A stretch of DNA of 64,000 bases from a bacterium (GCA_021372615.1 JAJFUB010000150.1:1-64000); one strand, 5' to 3'. Positions 1-9,360 are shown, counted from the stretch's first letter. Numbers and translations are program-made. The notes: generated from the letters alone by a model not told the origin.

Positions 1-85
1 GGGGCCCGCCGCACACGACGCGGCACCCGCCGCCTGAGTGTGTCGTCGAGATGCGCAAGTAGGACCCAAGGGGAGTTGGACTGAC

Positions 86-379
86 GTGAAGTCGAAGGCA
101 TGTCGTGACGCAATTGTCTTGACGGATGGGGAACGCGCGGCGCTGGAGGATCTGGCGCTGCAGCACCTCGGCCATTCCGCCGGAGCCCGGCGGGCCTGTA
201 TCATCCTGCTGAGCGCGGACGGCCGCAGCGTGACCGACATCTGCAACATGCTCGGCTGCACGCGCCAGACGGTCGTCTCCTGGCGTCGCCGCTTCCAGCG
301 GGCGCGCGTCGAGGGCCTGCACCGGGCCCGGTCGGCGCGCCGCCTCGGCTCCTGCGGTTCGGTGCCGATACAGCCCTGA
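86..379 (+). pseudogene. IS630-type transposase N-terminal remnant
   Basis: The 97 codons resemble the N-terminal helix-turn-helix half of IS630-family transposases. The pattern LTDGERAALEDLA, then ARRACIILLSADG, then a recognition-helix-like stretch VTDICNMLGCTRQTVVSWRRRF and a GL-x-R-A-R-S hinge follows that family from memory. The DDE catalytic domain is missing: the frame ends after an unrelated short tail at 379, so this is a truncated element and not a working transposase. I chose the GTG at 86 because AAGGGGAG lies about ten bases upstream; an ATG at 38 is also open but has no ribosome site. A small HTH regulator is possible but less likely given the hinge. Confidence 0.6.
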
Positions 380-455
380 CGCCGCCTCCGCGCCCGCGGC
401 AGGACCCTCGCTCCCCGGCGGCGAATGTTCCTACATTCCCCGCAAGGAGCCACCG

Positions 456-2150
456 GTGCCTACGTTAGCCATCCTCAACGGCGCACTCGAGGGGCAGGTC
501 TTCGACCTCGACAAGCCCATCATCACGCTGGGGCGACGGGCTGACAATGATGTCGCGGTGACGCTGGACCCGCGCATCTCGCGCTTCCACGCCCAGCTCT
601 CCCAGCGCGGGCAGGAGTGGCTGCTCGAGGACCTCGGCAGCGCCAACGGCACCTTCGTCGGCCAACGCAAGATCCACGGCCCTACCGTGATCCGCCCCGG
701 CGACCGCTTCCGTCTGGGCCGCACGTGGCTGGCCCTGGTGCCCGAGCCGATTCACACGTCCGAGGCCGAGGCCCGCGAGCGCGTACAGCTCACCGAGGAG
801 GAGCCCGTGGACCTGCTCGGCACGCCGGCCGAGGAGAGCGACGCCCTGGCGCCCGAGGTCTCCACGGCCACCTCCGCGCCGCAGTCGGTCGTCTATTCGC
901 TGGGCCTCGACCAGCCGCAGAGGCCCACCGACGAGAAGTACGCTCAGCGCTGGTTGGAGGTCATGGGCCATGTCAGCCGCAGCCTGGCCTCGACCCTGGA
1001 CCTGGGGCAACTGCTGGATGTCATCATCGAGAGCATCATGGCGGTCATGCCCGCCGATGCCGGCTTCGTGATCCTCGTGGATCGCAAGACCGGGGAACTC
1101 GTGCCCAAGGCCATGCGGCAACGGGGCGCCGGGGACGCGCAGATCGCCGTCTCGCGCCACATCCTGGAGTATGCCCTCGCGGAGCGCGCGGCTCTGATGA
1201 CCGCCGACGCCATGAGCGATGCGCGCTTCGAGAACCTCGACAGCGTCCAGGACCTGCGCCTGCGCTCGACGATCTGCGCCCCGCTCTTCCACGGCGAGGA
1301 GGCGCTCGGCGCGATCTTCCTCGAGGCTCGCTCGGCCACCGGCGCCTTCACCGAGCAGGACGTGGAGATGCTCCGGTCCATCGCGGCCCAGGCCGCCACG
1401 GCCATCGAGAACGCCCGCCTGTATACCGACGTGCGCCAGGCGCTCGATACGGTGCAGCAGGCCCAGGAGCAACTGCTCCGCAGCGAGCGCCTCTCGACCA
1501 TCGGGGCGCTGTCGGCCAGCATCGCCCACGACATGGCCAACATCGTCACCCCGCTCAAGCCGCTGCTGAAGCTGGCCCTGCGCGACCAGGACACCGACCC
1601 CGACCTCACCGAATCCCTCAACCGCCAGATGGACCGCCTCACGACCCTCCTGGAACGCCTCATGTCCTTCTCCAAGAGCGAGACCCACCTGGGGTCGGTC
1701 AACGTCAACGAGCTGCTGCAGAAGACCGTCACGCTCATCCGCAGCGAGATCTACCACCGCAACGTGGAGCTGGTCATGGACCTGGCGGAGGATGTGCCAC
1801 CGGTCCTGGGCGACGCCGCCCAGCTCGACCGGGTCTTCCTCAACGTGTGCATGAACGCGCTGGAGGCCATGGAGACGATGCCGGAAGGGGAGGAGCGCGC
1901 GCTCACGATCAAGACCGAGCGCGACGGCGAGGAGGTGGCGATCAGCTTCAGCGACACCGGCCCGGGGATCTCCGAGGCCGATCAGGAGCGGCTGTTCGAG
2001 CCGCTATTCACGACCAAGGAGACGGGCACGGGCCTGGGCTTGCACTCCTGCAAGCGTATCGTGGAGGAGGAGCACCGGGGCACGATCGAGGTGGACTCGA
2101 TGGAAGGCATCGGCGCCACCTTCACGGTCCGTCTGCCGGCCACGCCGTAG
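456..2150 (+). CDS. FHA-GAF sensor histidine kinase (orphan)
   Basis: This 564-residue protein has an N-terminal FHA domain (about residues 1-95, with TLGRRADND, SRFHAQL and LGSANGTFV, the phosphothreonine-binding signature), a GAF domain (about 160-320), a HisKA helix pair with the phospho-acceptor His near 358 (ASIAHDMAN), and a HATPase_c domain with N box NVCMNALEAM, G1 DTGPGIS and G2 GTGLGL. There are no membrane segments, so it should sense a cytoplasmic ligand or phosphoprotein. The start is GTG at 456, preceded by AAGGAG at 444-449. No response regulator lies beside it, so its partner is elsewhere. FHA suggests crosstalk with Ser/Thr kinases (inference). Confidence 0.93.
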   Translation: MPTLAILNGALEGQVFDLDKPIITLGRRADNDVAVTLDPRISRFHAQLSQRGQEWLLEDLGSANGTFVGQRKIHGPTVIRPGDRFRLGRTWLALVPEPIHTSEAEARERVQLTEEEPVDLLGTPAEESDALAPEVSTATSAPQSVVYSLGLDQPQRPTDEKYAQRWLEVMGHVSRSLASTLDLGQLLDVIIESIMAVMPADAGFVILVDRKTGELVPKAMRQRGAGDAQIAVSRHILEYALAERAALMTADAMSDARFENLDSVQDLRLRSTICAPLFHGEEALGAIFLEARSATGAFTEQDVEMLRSIAAQAATAIENARLYTDVRQALDTVQQAQEQLLRSERLSTIGALSASIAHDMANIVTPLKPLLKLALRDQDTDPDLTESLNRQMDRLTTLLERLMSFSKSETHLGSVNVNELLQKTVTLIRSEIYHRNVELVMDLAEDVPPVLGDAAQLDRVFLNVCMNALEAMETMPEGEERALTIKTERDGEEVAISFSDTGPGISEADQERLFEPLFTTKETGTGLGLHSCKRIVEEEHRGTIEVDSMEGIGATFTVRLPATP

Positions 2151-2182
2151 CGTCGAGGCCCCCGGGGGGCTCCATCGTGCCC

Positions 2183-2244
2183 AGTAGGGCAGGCGGCCTC
2201 GCCTGCCCGTTCCGCCGCGCGCGGGCGAGGCCGCCCGCGCTACT
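2183..2244. repeat. REP-like palindromic repeat, class A
   Basis: An intergenic GC-rich element that starts with AGTAGGGCAGGCGGCC and ends with the inverted form GGCCGCCCGCGCTACT. Each arm can also fold on itself. Related copies lie at 21310-21368 and 23479-23538. Here it separates the convergent histidine kinase and DUF4838 genes and could stop transcription in both directions. Confidence 0.8.
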
Positions 2245-2289
2245 GGACAGCGGAAACCCCTACGGCGACGCCGTAGCGCCCCCTCGTCC

Positions 2290-5205
2290 CTACTCGAACC
2301 ACAGCGCCCCGTAGCGCTCGACGTTGTGGAACGACCCGAACGCCGGGCGCCAGCTTGAGATCTCCCACTGCCATAGCGGCGAGTCCGGGGTCCGGTAGTG
2401 GTAGTTGCGGCAGAAGTTCACTCGCCACGGCGCCTGCTTGGTCGGGGTAGGCAAGTCCAGCGAGGCCAGCGGCACCGCCAGCTCCGCCGTCCACTCCTTG
2501 TCCCTCAGCACCGTCTTGTACTGCACCCCGGCGCAGTTCCACCGGAACAGGTCCATCGAGAACTCGCGCGTCAGGTCCGGCTGGTAGTTGTCCGCGAAGA
2601 TGTCGCGGGGCCCCAGCAGGAACTGGACCTGCCTCTGCCCCTGCACCAAGAATACCTCACAGCTCTCGTCGTCCCACACCTTCCCGTCGCGGCTGCCCGC
2701 CTCCACCGTCTGCTTGGTCTCCGGCTTCTCCAGCGGGGCGCGCATGGCGATGTACAGGTTCGCCCGGTCGCGCAGCAGGCGCATCGTGGTCTGGGAGCGC
2801 AGTTGCGGGTTGTTGTACATGTCGAAGAAGCCCTCGACCGGGGCGGCGGCCTGCCAGCAGGCCTCATCGGGCCGGCCGTCGATCTTCGGCGCCGTGGCCG
2901 ACAGGGGCACAACCACCTGCTCGTTCTTCACCGGGGCCCCGGCGGACGCGGCGTAGCGCCGACTGCTGGCCTCGAAGGGCAGGAAGCCCGTCAGCGTCTT
3001 GGCCACGCGGGCATGGTAGGGCTCCTGGCCGCGGGTGGCCTGTTCGGCGGCGCGCAGGTACCCCATGGCACGCTGCGCGAACTCCGGCGGGTACGTCTTC
3101 AGCCAGCACGTGCTCCAGTCCCACATGGGCTTCGGGCCGCCCTTGGTGCCCGGGTCGGCCCAGGCGGCCTCCAGTTCGGCGTAGAACCGGCGCACCTGCG
3201 GCGCCGCCGGCCCGTAGAGCTGCGTCATGTACTCGTCCAGCAGCGCGTCCACATCCTGGTCCACGTTCCACATCAGCCGCATGGCCACGTACATGTCCAG
3301 CGCGTCCATCATCCAGTCGGCCCAGTCCGTGCTGGAGCGGCCGTCGGCGTAGAACTCGCACAGCTCGATGACCCGCCCCTGCACCCGCCCGCGCTCCAGG
3401 GCGAACCACTCCTGCATCGCGTGGGGGAAGACGCTCGGCGCGCCGTACGTCCCGGCCCCCCGCCGCGCATACCAGTAGTCCCAGACGTAGATGCCGGAGG
3501 TCTTCCGGGCCCACCCGCCTAGCTCGTCCAGGTACTCCTGCTTGCTCTCCGGCTGCCAGACGGCGGGCAGGTAGTTCGTGCACAGGGTGATGGCCACGTT
3601 GGGGAGCAGGTAGACCTCCGCCGGCGGCTCGCGGTATTCCGAGTAGGCGCAGCAGGTGACCACGCGGTCGGGATGGCTCTTGCGGATCTCGGCCGCGACG
3701 TTGTTGACGAAGGTCCAGACCAGCTTGCTCCAGTGGCCGGACTTCGGCTCCTCGGGGCCCGCCTGGGCCTGGCACTTATCGCACCGGCACTCGAACATCC
3801 CGTCACCGGGCATGACCGTGGCGTAGCGCACTTCGGGGTGCTTGTCGAAGAACTCGCGCATGTCGGCCACGGTCTGGGCGAAGACCTCCGGGTTGCTGAA
3901 GCACACGTAACCGCCGGGGTCGTGGGCCGCGCGCTGGCCGTTGCGCTGCAGGGCGAACCAATCGGGGTGCGTGTCGCCGAAGCGCTTGGGCCACTGGTTG
4001 AAGGAGTGCATGCCGATGGGGCTGCCGCCGACCCCTCCCCACCTCATGCGCCGCCACCAGACCTGCGTATCGCGCGGGGTGAAGTCCGGGTCCTTGGGGA
4101 CGGAGTAGAACGCGAAGCGCGTGCTGTACGTCGGGGCCCCGTACCAGGACACCGGCCCGACGGAGAGCGAGGGGTGCCTGGGCACAACCCGCCCCAGCTC
4201 GCCGGGCCAGTACCAACGCACGCCCACCACGCGCTCCAGGAACTCGTACACGGCGTAGAGCGTGCCGAAGGGTTGCAGCGTGCCAAGCGGCTCGACGTCA
4301 ACGGCGGCGTCCCCGCCGGACAGGATGATCGCCTCGCCCACGCGCTGCACGGTCCAGTGGTCGGGCGCGAAGAACGCCGGCGCCAGGCCGAGGCGCTCGC
4401 TCAGGGCGGTCCTGCCCAGGTGGAGCGTCGGGCCGCTGACCGGCTCCCCGTCCTTGACGACCGGCAGTTCGGCGCCGGTGCTCAGCTTCAGGTGCGCCTG
4501 GAGTTCCTGCAGGGCATACTTCAGGGCCTTGCTCATGGGGTCGGCGACAACGATGCTGGCGAGGGGCTTGCCGTCGCGCACGAGGTCCAGGGGCTTGCTG
4601 TCCGCCGGCCGCTCATAGGCCGCGAAGCCCGGCTTGCCGCTCACCGTCGCCGCCGCGGTGTCGGCTTCAATGACCAACTCGTCCACGAGCATCACCGGCG
4701 GTTGCTGGGAGTTCTCCAGCCACACCATGAAGTTGACGATGTTGGCTTCGGGCATCGGCGGCACGGTGGCGTGTAGCTCAAACGGCGCCCACTTCCCCGG
4801 CTGCGGGGTGAAGACAACCTGCTGGGCGATCGTCCCGGCCAGCTTCTCGCCGCTGGCGCGCATCTGCAGCGTGACCCGCCCCTCCCCGGCCAGCCACTTG
4901 ATCTGCCCGCGGAAGACCACGGCCTGGCCCTTGTACGGGGCGAGCTTGCCGGGGTGGATGTAGCACCCGACGCCGATGACCCGCTCCTTGGTCTTCGTGC
5001 AATCCATCCGCAGGCAGGGCTTCTCCCGGACGGCGTCGGTCTCATCGGGCTTGACGGCGCCCTCAGCGACGTTGCCCGACAGAAGGGGGTAGCCGCCGAC
5101 TTTGGGGAAGAGCGGCTTGAAGCTGAGGGTAAGGTTCGCCGGGGGCTGGGCGGGCACGACGGAGACGAGCCCCAGCAGGGCCGCGAGCAGTCCAAGCACT
5201 CTCAT
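2290..5205 (-). CDS. secreted DUF4838-family protein with C-terminal CBM9-like domain
   Basis: This 971-residue protein begins with a signal peptide (RVLGLLAALLGLVSVVPAQP). Residues about 25-190 look like a beta-sandwich binding domain, followed by an alpha-glucuronidase-like N-terminal fold and a DUF4838 core (about 330-640) with the paired-cysteine motif CRCDKCQAQ near residue 472. The last 200 residues resemble a CBM9-like domain (PKIDGRPDEACWQAA). DUF4838 proteins are thought to be glycoside-hydrolase-like enzymes of polysaccharide degradation; the substrate is unknown. ATG at 5205 is preferred to GTG at 5214 because GAGGT lies seven bases before it and overlaps the GTG. A paralogue is at 10536-13007. 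Confidence 0.88.
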   Translation of the reverse strand: MRVLGLLAALLGLVSVVPAQPPANLTLSFKPLFPKVGGYPLLSGNVAEGAVKPDETDAVREKPCLRMDCTKTKERVIGVGCYIHPGKLAPYKGQAVVFRGQIKWLAGEGRVTLQMRASGEKLAGTIAQQVVFTPQPGKWAPFELHATVPPMPEANIVNFMVWLENSQQPPVMLVDELVIEADTAAATVSGKPGFAAYERPADSKPLDLVRDGKPLASIVVADPMSKALKYALQELQAHLKLSTGAELPVVKDGEPVSGPTLHLGRTALSERLGLAPAFFAPDHWTVQRVGEAIILSGGDAAVDVEPLGTLQPFGTLYAVYEFLERVVGVRWYWPGELGRVVPRHPSLSVGPVSWYGAPTYSTRFAFYSVPKDPDFTPRDTQVWWRRMRWGGVGGSPIGMHSFNQWPKRFGDTHPDWFALQRNGQRAAHDPGGYVCFSNPEVFAQTVADMREFFDKHPEVRYATVMPGDGMFECRCDKCQAQAGPEEPKSGHWSKLVWTFVNNVAAEIRKSHPDRVVTCCAYSEYREPPAEVYLLPNVAITLCTNYLPAVWQPESKQEYLDELGGWARKTSGIYVWDYWYARRGAGTYGAPSVFPHAMQEWFALERGRVQGRVIELCEFYADGRSSTDWADWMMDALDMYVAMRLMWNVDQDVDALLDEYMTQLYGPAAPQVRRFYAELEAAWADPGTKGGPKPMWDWSTCWLKTYPPEFAQRAMGYLRAAEQATRGQEPYHARVAKTLTGFLPFEASSRRYAASAGAPVKNEQVVVPLSATAPKIDGRPDEACWQAAAPVEGFFDMYNNPQLRSQTTMRLLRDRANLYIAMRAPLEKPETKQTVEAGSRDGKVWDDESCEVFLVQGQRQVQFLLGPRDIFADNYQPDLTREFSMDLFRWNCAGVQYKTVLRDKEWTAELAVPLASLDLPTPTKQAPWRVNFCRNYHYRTPDSPLWQWEISSWRPAFGSFHNVERYGALWFE

Positions 5206-5215
5206 GGGAGGCACC

Positions 5216-5992
5216 TCAGACGTTCAGGCAGCGCCCGGTTGCCCGGGCGATGGCGGCGGCGTCCTTGCTGGCGAAGGGGACCGGCTCCTGGTACTGCCGC
5301 CGCGCGCGGTCCAGCGTCCGCAGGTAGGCGCTCAGGCGCTCGTTGACCACGTCGCTTTCGAAGACCGCCTGGCAGGAACGGTAGTCCGGGCCCAGGATCA
5401 AGTCGAAGCCCGCCCCGAAGGCCAGCACCCCCACGGCGACATAGGCGGGTAGCACCTCGGACCTCATCCCCCCGGTCACGAAGAAGGGGAAGCTGCGGTA
5501 CGTGGCGGGATCCATGGCCCGGAAGTAGTCCGGCCCGCCCTCCAGGTGGGGATTGACGAACTTCACGAGGTTGGCGCCCCAATCCAGGGCCTGTGCAGCC
5601 TCGCCGGGGGTCTTCACGCCGGCGATGATCCCCACTTGCCCGGCGTAGCGGGCGTACGTGGGCTCCCGGAAGGGCAGCAGGGAGACGATGAAGTCTGCCC
5701 CGGCGTCCACGGCCTCGCCGATGGTCGGGACGATGTGCCCGGTGCTGTTGACGAAGTCCCGCAGCTTCCCCTCCTCCAGCAGCGTCGCCGCGCCGATGGC
5801 CATCTCCGGGAACTCCCGCTTGGCCTCGGCGATGAAGCGGATGGCGTCCGGGCGGCGGCACGAGATCTCGATCGCCTCAATGCCGACGGCCGCGACCTGC
5901 TCCACACACTGCAGCGGGGGCAGGTCGTCGCCTATCACGATCGGCACGAAGCCGCAGTACAGGATCTTGCCAATCGCCTCAGCTGCGGTCAC
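5216..5992 (-). CDS. KDPG/KDPGal aldolase-like protein
   Basis: A 258-residue (beta/alpha)8 class I aldolase relative. FVPIVIGDD near the N-terminus, GIEAIEISCRRPDAI, and IGAATLLEEGKL follow the pattern of 2-dehydro-3-deoxy-phosphogluconate aldolases, and NLVKFVNP near residue 144 offers the Schiff-base lysine position. The reaction would be retro-aldol cleavage of a 2-keto-3-deoxy sugar acid to pyruvate plus an aldehyde; the exact substrate cannot be read. The protein is longer than typical KDPG aldolases (about 210 residues), with extra C-terminal sequence. It starts at GTG 5992, overlapping the TGA of the upstream dehydrogenase fusion by four bases (GTGA), so the two are probably translationally coupled and work on one substrate. 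Confidence 0.78.
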   Translation of the reverse strand: MTAAEAIGKILYCGFVPIVIGDDLPPLQCVEQVAAVGIEAIEISCRRPDAIRFIAEAKREFPEMAIGAATLLEEGKLRDFVNSTGHIVPTIGEAVDAGADFIVSLLPFREPTYARYAGQVGIIAGVKTPGEAAQALDWGANLVKFVNPHLEGGPDYFRAMDPATYRSFPFFVTGGMRSEVLPAYVAVGVLAFGAGFDLILGPDYRSCQAVFESDVVNERLSAYLRTLDRARRQYQEPVPFASKDAAAIARATGRCLNV

Positions 5993-7521
5993 TGCAGGCC
6001 CTCCAGGAAGCGCGCCAGCTTGCCGATCATGTGCGCGATGGTCATGCGTTGTGACTCCAGCGTCACGCCGCCGGTGTGCGGCGAGATCACCAGGTTCTCG
6101 TGGGTGGCGGCGTAGCGGATCAGCGGGTGGTCCGCCAGGTCCTCGCGCCATTCGCCCTTGATCACGTCGAGTCCTGCCCCGCCCAGTCGTCCGCTCTCCA
6201 GCGCTACCAGCAGCGCTCCCTCGTCAATGACCGCGCCGCGGCTGGTGTTCAGCAAGATCGCGCCCGGCTTCATCCGCGCGAAGGCCCCGGCGTCCAGCAG
6301 GCCCCGGTTCGCCTCGCTCAGGTGGATGTGCACCGAGAGCACGTCGGACTCGCCCAGGAGCGTGTCGAAGTCCACCAGCCGCACCCCCGGCGCCAGCGTC
6401 ACAGGCCGGACGTCGCAGGCCAGCACCTGCATGCGGAAGGCGTGGCCGTACTGCGCCACGATCCGCCCCAGGCGACCATAGCCCAGGACCCCCAGCGTCT
6501 GGCCGGAAAGCTGTACCCCGCGGAACCGGTCGCGCGCCCACTCCCCTCGCTGCGCCGCCGCGAACGACCACGGCAGCTTCCGCGCCACCGCCAGCAGCAG
6601 TCCCCAGGTCATCTCGGCTGTCGCGGTGATGCTGTCGAGGAACTCCGTGTCCTCCTTCAGCGACAGCAGCGCGACGCCACACGCGGCCATCGCTTCCAGG
6701 TCGAGGTGATCCAGCCCCGTGGAGGGCGTGGCGACGACCTTGAGGCGAGGCGACTGCCGGATGATGTCGGCGGTGAGGCGGGCATGGAGGGTGGCGAGAT
6801 AGGCGTCGAAGTCGGGGAGCAGGTCGGCCAGGACCTGCGCGTCGGGCGGGACGGTGACGACCTCCGCGAGACCGGCGAGGGGCTGCCAGATGTCCGGGAA
6901 GAGGTCGGTCTCGGCCATGTTGAGGACGCGTCGAGGCTGCGGGCGCCCCTGGTACTTGTCGCGAGTCAGGCACAGGTCGTAGGTGCGCTCAGCCTTGTGG
7001 CCCGGCGGCTCCGGCACGACTTGCTCCACCTCGTAGCCCACCTTGCGGAAGGCCCCACGGCTGCGGGGGTTGTAGTCGGCCACGCAGCATGCGTAGATGC
7101 GGTCGGCCGCCTGCTCGCGGAAGCCGAAGTCAGTCAGCAGACGGATCGCGTCGGCGCCCAGCCCCTGGCCCCACAACGCCTTCTCCCCGATCATGAGGTC
7201 AATGCGGAAGAGCTTCCCGCCCGGGTGTTGGGCCAGGATGCGGTCCACATTCATCTCCTGCAGCCAGCACTCGCCGATGGGCTGCCCCCCATGCTCCATC
7301 ATGAAGCAGAAGGCTGTCTCGGACACGCTGCGGTAGATGTCCTGGACCTCCTCGAGGGGATAGCCCGGTACGTCCTGGCCGTCGGTCCCCGTGGAGGAAA
7401 AGTGCAGCACTTCGGGGTCGTTGTTCCAGCGCAGGAGGATGTCCCAGTCGTCCTCGGTGAGGGGCCGGAGCCGCAGGCGGGGAGATTGCAGGACGACGCT
7501 GTGGGGGCGGAGGCGGTCCAT
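5989..7521 (-). CDS. GNAT acetyltransferase / D-2-hydroxyacid dehydrogenase fusion
   Basis: One 510-residue frame holds two enzymes. Residues about 1-198 are a RimJ/RimL-type GNAT acetyltransferase (LRLRPLTEDDWDILLRWNNDPEV, GEKALWGQGLGADAI acetyl-CoA loop). Residues about 199-510 are a D-2-hydroxyacid dehydrogenase like SerA/GyaR, with Rossmann motif GYGRLG near 347, the catalytic Arg in NTSRGAVID, the Glu after GLDVIKGEW and the His in ISPHTGG. All catalytic residues are present. The ATG at 7521 lies five bases after the purM stop. It is coupled downstream to the KDPG-aldolase-like gene, suggesting sugar-acid metabolism (inference). No stop or ribosome site was seen between the domains, so a real fusion is likely. 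Confidence 0.85.
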   Translation of the reverse strand: MDRLRPHSVVLQSPRLRLRPLTEDDWDILLRWNNDPEVLHFSSTGTDGQDVPGYPLEEVQDIYRSVSETAFCFMMEHGGQPIGECWLQEMNVDRILAQHPGGKLFRIDLMIGEKALWGQGLGADAIRLLTDFGFREQAADRIYACCVADYNPRSRGAFRKVGYEVEQVVPEPPGHKAERTYDLCLTRDKYQGRPQPRRVLNMAETDLFPDIWQPLAGLAEVVTVPPDAQVLADLLPDFDAYLATLHARLTADIIRQSPRLKVVATPSTGLDHLDLEAMAACGVALLSLKEDTEFLDSITATAEMTWGLLLAVARKLPWSFAAAQRGEWARDRFRGVQLSGQTLGVLGYGRLGRIVAQYGHAFRMQVLACDVRPVTLAPGVRLVDFDTLLGESDVLSVHIHLSEANRGLLDAGAFARMKPGAILLNTSRGAVIDEGALLVALESGRLGGAGLDVIKGEWREDLADHPLIRYAATHENLVISPHTGGVTLESQRMTIAHMIGKLARFLEGLQ

Positions 7522-7526
7522 GGCCG

Positions 7527-8558
7527 TCAGGCCAACCGGAACTTCGTCGCGCCGCGCTCGATGTGTCCCATCTGCATGACCGGCAGGCCCCGCTCGGACA
7601 GGAACTGCACGAACAACTCCAGCGCCTCGGCCGCCACGATGACGATCATGCCGATGCCCATGTTGAAGGTCTTGTACATCTCGTCCCGCGCCACGCCGCC
7701 CAGGCGCTGGATCAGCGCACAGACCGGCGGCACGGGCACGGCAGCCGGGTCGCAGACCGCGCAGAGGCCCTCGGGGATGACGCGGGAGATGTTGTCCGGC
7801 CAGCCCCCGCCGGTGATGTGGGCCATCCCGTGCGGGCGCAGGCCCTCATCCAGCATCGCCACGAGGTCGGCGCAGTACAGGCGCGTCGGCTCCAGCAGGG
7901 CCTCGCCAAGCGTCTGGGGGAGTTCCGGAAGGCTCTCGTCCAGGTGCAGCCCCGCGTCCTCCAGCAGCACCTTCCGCGCCAGCGAGAAGCCGTTGCTGTG
8001 CAGCCCCGACGAGCCCAGGCCAAGGATGACGTCGCCCTCAGCCACGGCCGATCCGTCAATGATCTCGCTCTTCTCGACCGCCCCCACCGCGAAGCCCGCC
8101 AGGTCGTACTCGCCCTCGGCGTAGAAGCCCGGCAGCTCCGCCGTCTCGCCGCCGATCAGCGCGCACTGAGCCTGCTGGCAGGCGGCGGCGATCCCCTTGA
8201 TGACGGCGCTGCCCGTCTCGGGCTTGAGCTTGCCGGTGGCGAAGTAGTCCAGGAAGAACAGGGGCCGCGCGCCCTGCACGACGATGTCATCCACGCACAT
8301 GGCCACCAGGTCCTGGCCGATGGTGTCGTGCCGGTCCAGGGCGAAGGCGATCTTGAGCTTCGTGCCCACCCCGTCGGTGCCCGACACCAGCACCGGCTCG
8401 CGGTAGCCGGTCAGGGCATACAGCCCGCCGAAGTCCGAGAGCGTCTGCAGGACGCCGGCGGTGTGGGTGCGCCGGACGGCGTCCTTCACATCGGCCAGCA
8501 TCGCCTCGGCGGCGGCAATGTCTACACCGGCGGACTTGTAGGTGGCCTGCTCACTCAT
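7527..8558 (-). CDS. purM: phosphoribosylformylglycinamidine cyclo-ligase
   Basis: AIR synthetase, the fifth step of purine synthesis: it closes the imidazole ring of FGAM using ATP, in the cytoplasm. The 343 residues match the family length. Seen motifs are the early YKSAGVDI, the nucleotide-binding SGTDGVGTKLKIA near residue 56, DIVVQGARPLFFLDYFATG, IGGETAELPGFY near 136 and GLHSNGFSLAR. I placed the start at ATG 8558; the frame is open further upstream but that sequence is not family-like. A purine-gene neighbour is absent; the gene instead leads into the GNAT-dehydrogenase and aldolase genes. A good promoter lies at 8596-8624. Confidence 0.96.
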   Translation of the reverse strand: MSEQATYKSAGVDIAAAEAMLADVKDAVRRTHTAGVLQTLSDFGGLYALTGYREPVLVSGTDGVGTKLKIAFALDRHDTIGQDLVAMCVDDIVVQGARPLFFLDYFATGKLKPETGSAVIKGIAAACQQAQCALIGGETAELPGFYAEGEYDLAGFAVGAVEKSEIIDGSAVAEGDVILGLGSSGLHSNGFSLARKVLLEDAGLHLDESLPELPQTLGEALLEPTRLYCADLVAMLDEGLRPHGMAHITGGGWPDNISRVIPEGLCAVCDPAAVPVPPVCALIQRLGGVARDEMYKTFNMGIGMIVIVAAEALELFVQFLSERGLPVMQMGHIERGATKFRLA

Positions 8559-8595
8559 CGCGGGGCACTCTCTTCGTGGTAGTGGGTGTACATCG

Positions 8596-8624
8596 ATTAT
8601 AGCCTCCGCTGCCGGCAAAGTAAA
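8596..8624 (-). promoter_or_regulatory. sigma-70-type promoter of purM
   Basis: On the minus strand TTTACT (8619-8624) is followed after 17 bases by a consensus TATAAT (8596-8601). The predicted start is about 30 bases before the purM ATG. The -35 box overlaps the T-rich tail of the upstream terminator. Confidence 0.7.
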
Positions 8625-8652
8625 AGGCCCCGACGCCGAGGCGTCGGGGCCT
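8614..8652 (-). terminator. intrinsic terminator after pilin-like gene
   Basis: A perfect 12-bp stem (AGGCCCCGACGC at 8625-8636 paired with 8641-8652) with a four-base loop. Reading the minus strand it is followed by TTTTACTTT, so it terminates the pilin-like gene that ends at 8678, just before the purM promoter. Confidence 0.85.
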
Positions 8653-8677
8653 GTACAGGATGCGTCCACGAGGCTGT

Positions 8678-9283
8678 CTAGTTGGCTTCGAGCCACAGGC
8701 GCTGGCCCGCGGTGTCGGTCGCGCGCAGGTTCTGCCGCGACATCCACTTGGCGTGGCCGTCCATGAAGGCGACGTTGGAGCCGCCGTTGTGCCGGTCGGC
8801 CACATAGCCGACGCCGCCGTCTTCGGTGCGGCACACCGGGCAGTAGATCCACGTATAGCTCCGGCTCTCACCAAACATCATGCACTCTGCCGGGTAGTTG
8901 ATCGTGCCAATCGAGCGGCTGCTGTAGCGGTAGGGGTGGTGCGGATGCGGCCACCCATAGCCACAGACGCTGGCCTGCGACGGGCAGATGGCGACCTGGG
9001 AGTTCTTGATGTAGGGCAGGAGCACACTCGGCGCGCTCGTCGAGAGGATGCTCACCAGCGGGTACGTGGCCGGGCTCGTGTCGAACTGGCCCAGCGGCAG
9101 CATTTCGTCGTAGTCCTGCGTGTACTGCATGACTGCCAGCGCCAGCTGCTTGCAGTTGGACAGACAGGAGGACTGCCGGGCCTTCTCGCGGGCCTTGGCG
9201 AAGACCGGGAAGAGAATCGCCGCCAGGATGGCGATGATGGCAATGACGACCAGCAACTCAATAAGCGTGAATCCACGTCTCAT
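8678..9283 (-). CDS. DUF1559 type IV pilin-like secreted protein (copy 1)
   Basis: A 201-residue protein with a short basic leader and prepilin cleavage site ([15 protein letters not shown]), the conserved Glu at mature position 5, one N-terminal membrane helix, then [11 protein letters not shown]. The C-terminal part has the [13 protein letters not shown] motif (near residues 175-190) typical of DUF1559 pseudopilins. It should be processed by a prepilin peptidase and sit in the envelope; whether it builds a pseudopilus is unknown. ATG 9283 has GGAGG nine bases upstream. The gene is paralogous to the next one at 9425-10003 and carries an almost identical promoter and leader. Confidence 0.9.
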   Translation of the reverse strand: MRRGFTLIELLVVIAIIAILAAILFPVFAKAREKARQSSCLSNCKQLALAVMQYTQDYDEMLPLGQFDTSPATYPLVSILSTSAPSVLLPYIKNSQVAICPSQASVCGYGWPHPHHPYRYSSRSIGTINYPAECMMFGESRSYTWIYCPVCRTEDGGVGYVADRHNGGSNVAFMDGHAKWMSRQNLRATDTAGQRLWLEAN

Positions 9284-9330
9284 ACCATGTGACCTCCGCG
9301 GTATCTGTGATGTCGTCCGAACGGCACGGC

Positions 9331-9360
9331 ATCTTACACTGACTCGGCCCTCGGGCACAA
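9331..9360 (-). promoter_or_regulatory. promoter of pilin-like copy 1
   Basis: On the minus strand TTGTGC (9355-9360), an 18-base spacer and TAAGAT (9331-9336). The same arrangement is found before copy 2 in a stretch of about 85 nearly identical bases. Confidence 0.65.

Noticed and set aside
465-2314. Long frames on both strands across the histidine kinase gene
   Set aside because: Shadows of the histidine kinase codons; no family motif and no ribosome site.
6076-8124. 682-residue open frame on the plus strand
   Set aside because: It lies opposite the clear GNAT-dehydrogenase and purM genes; its composition (Arg, His, Val, Gln rich) is that of a GC-rich shadow frame and no domain is seen.
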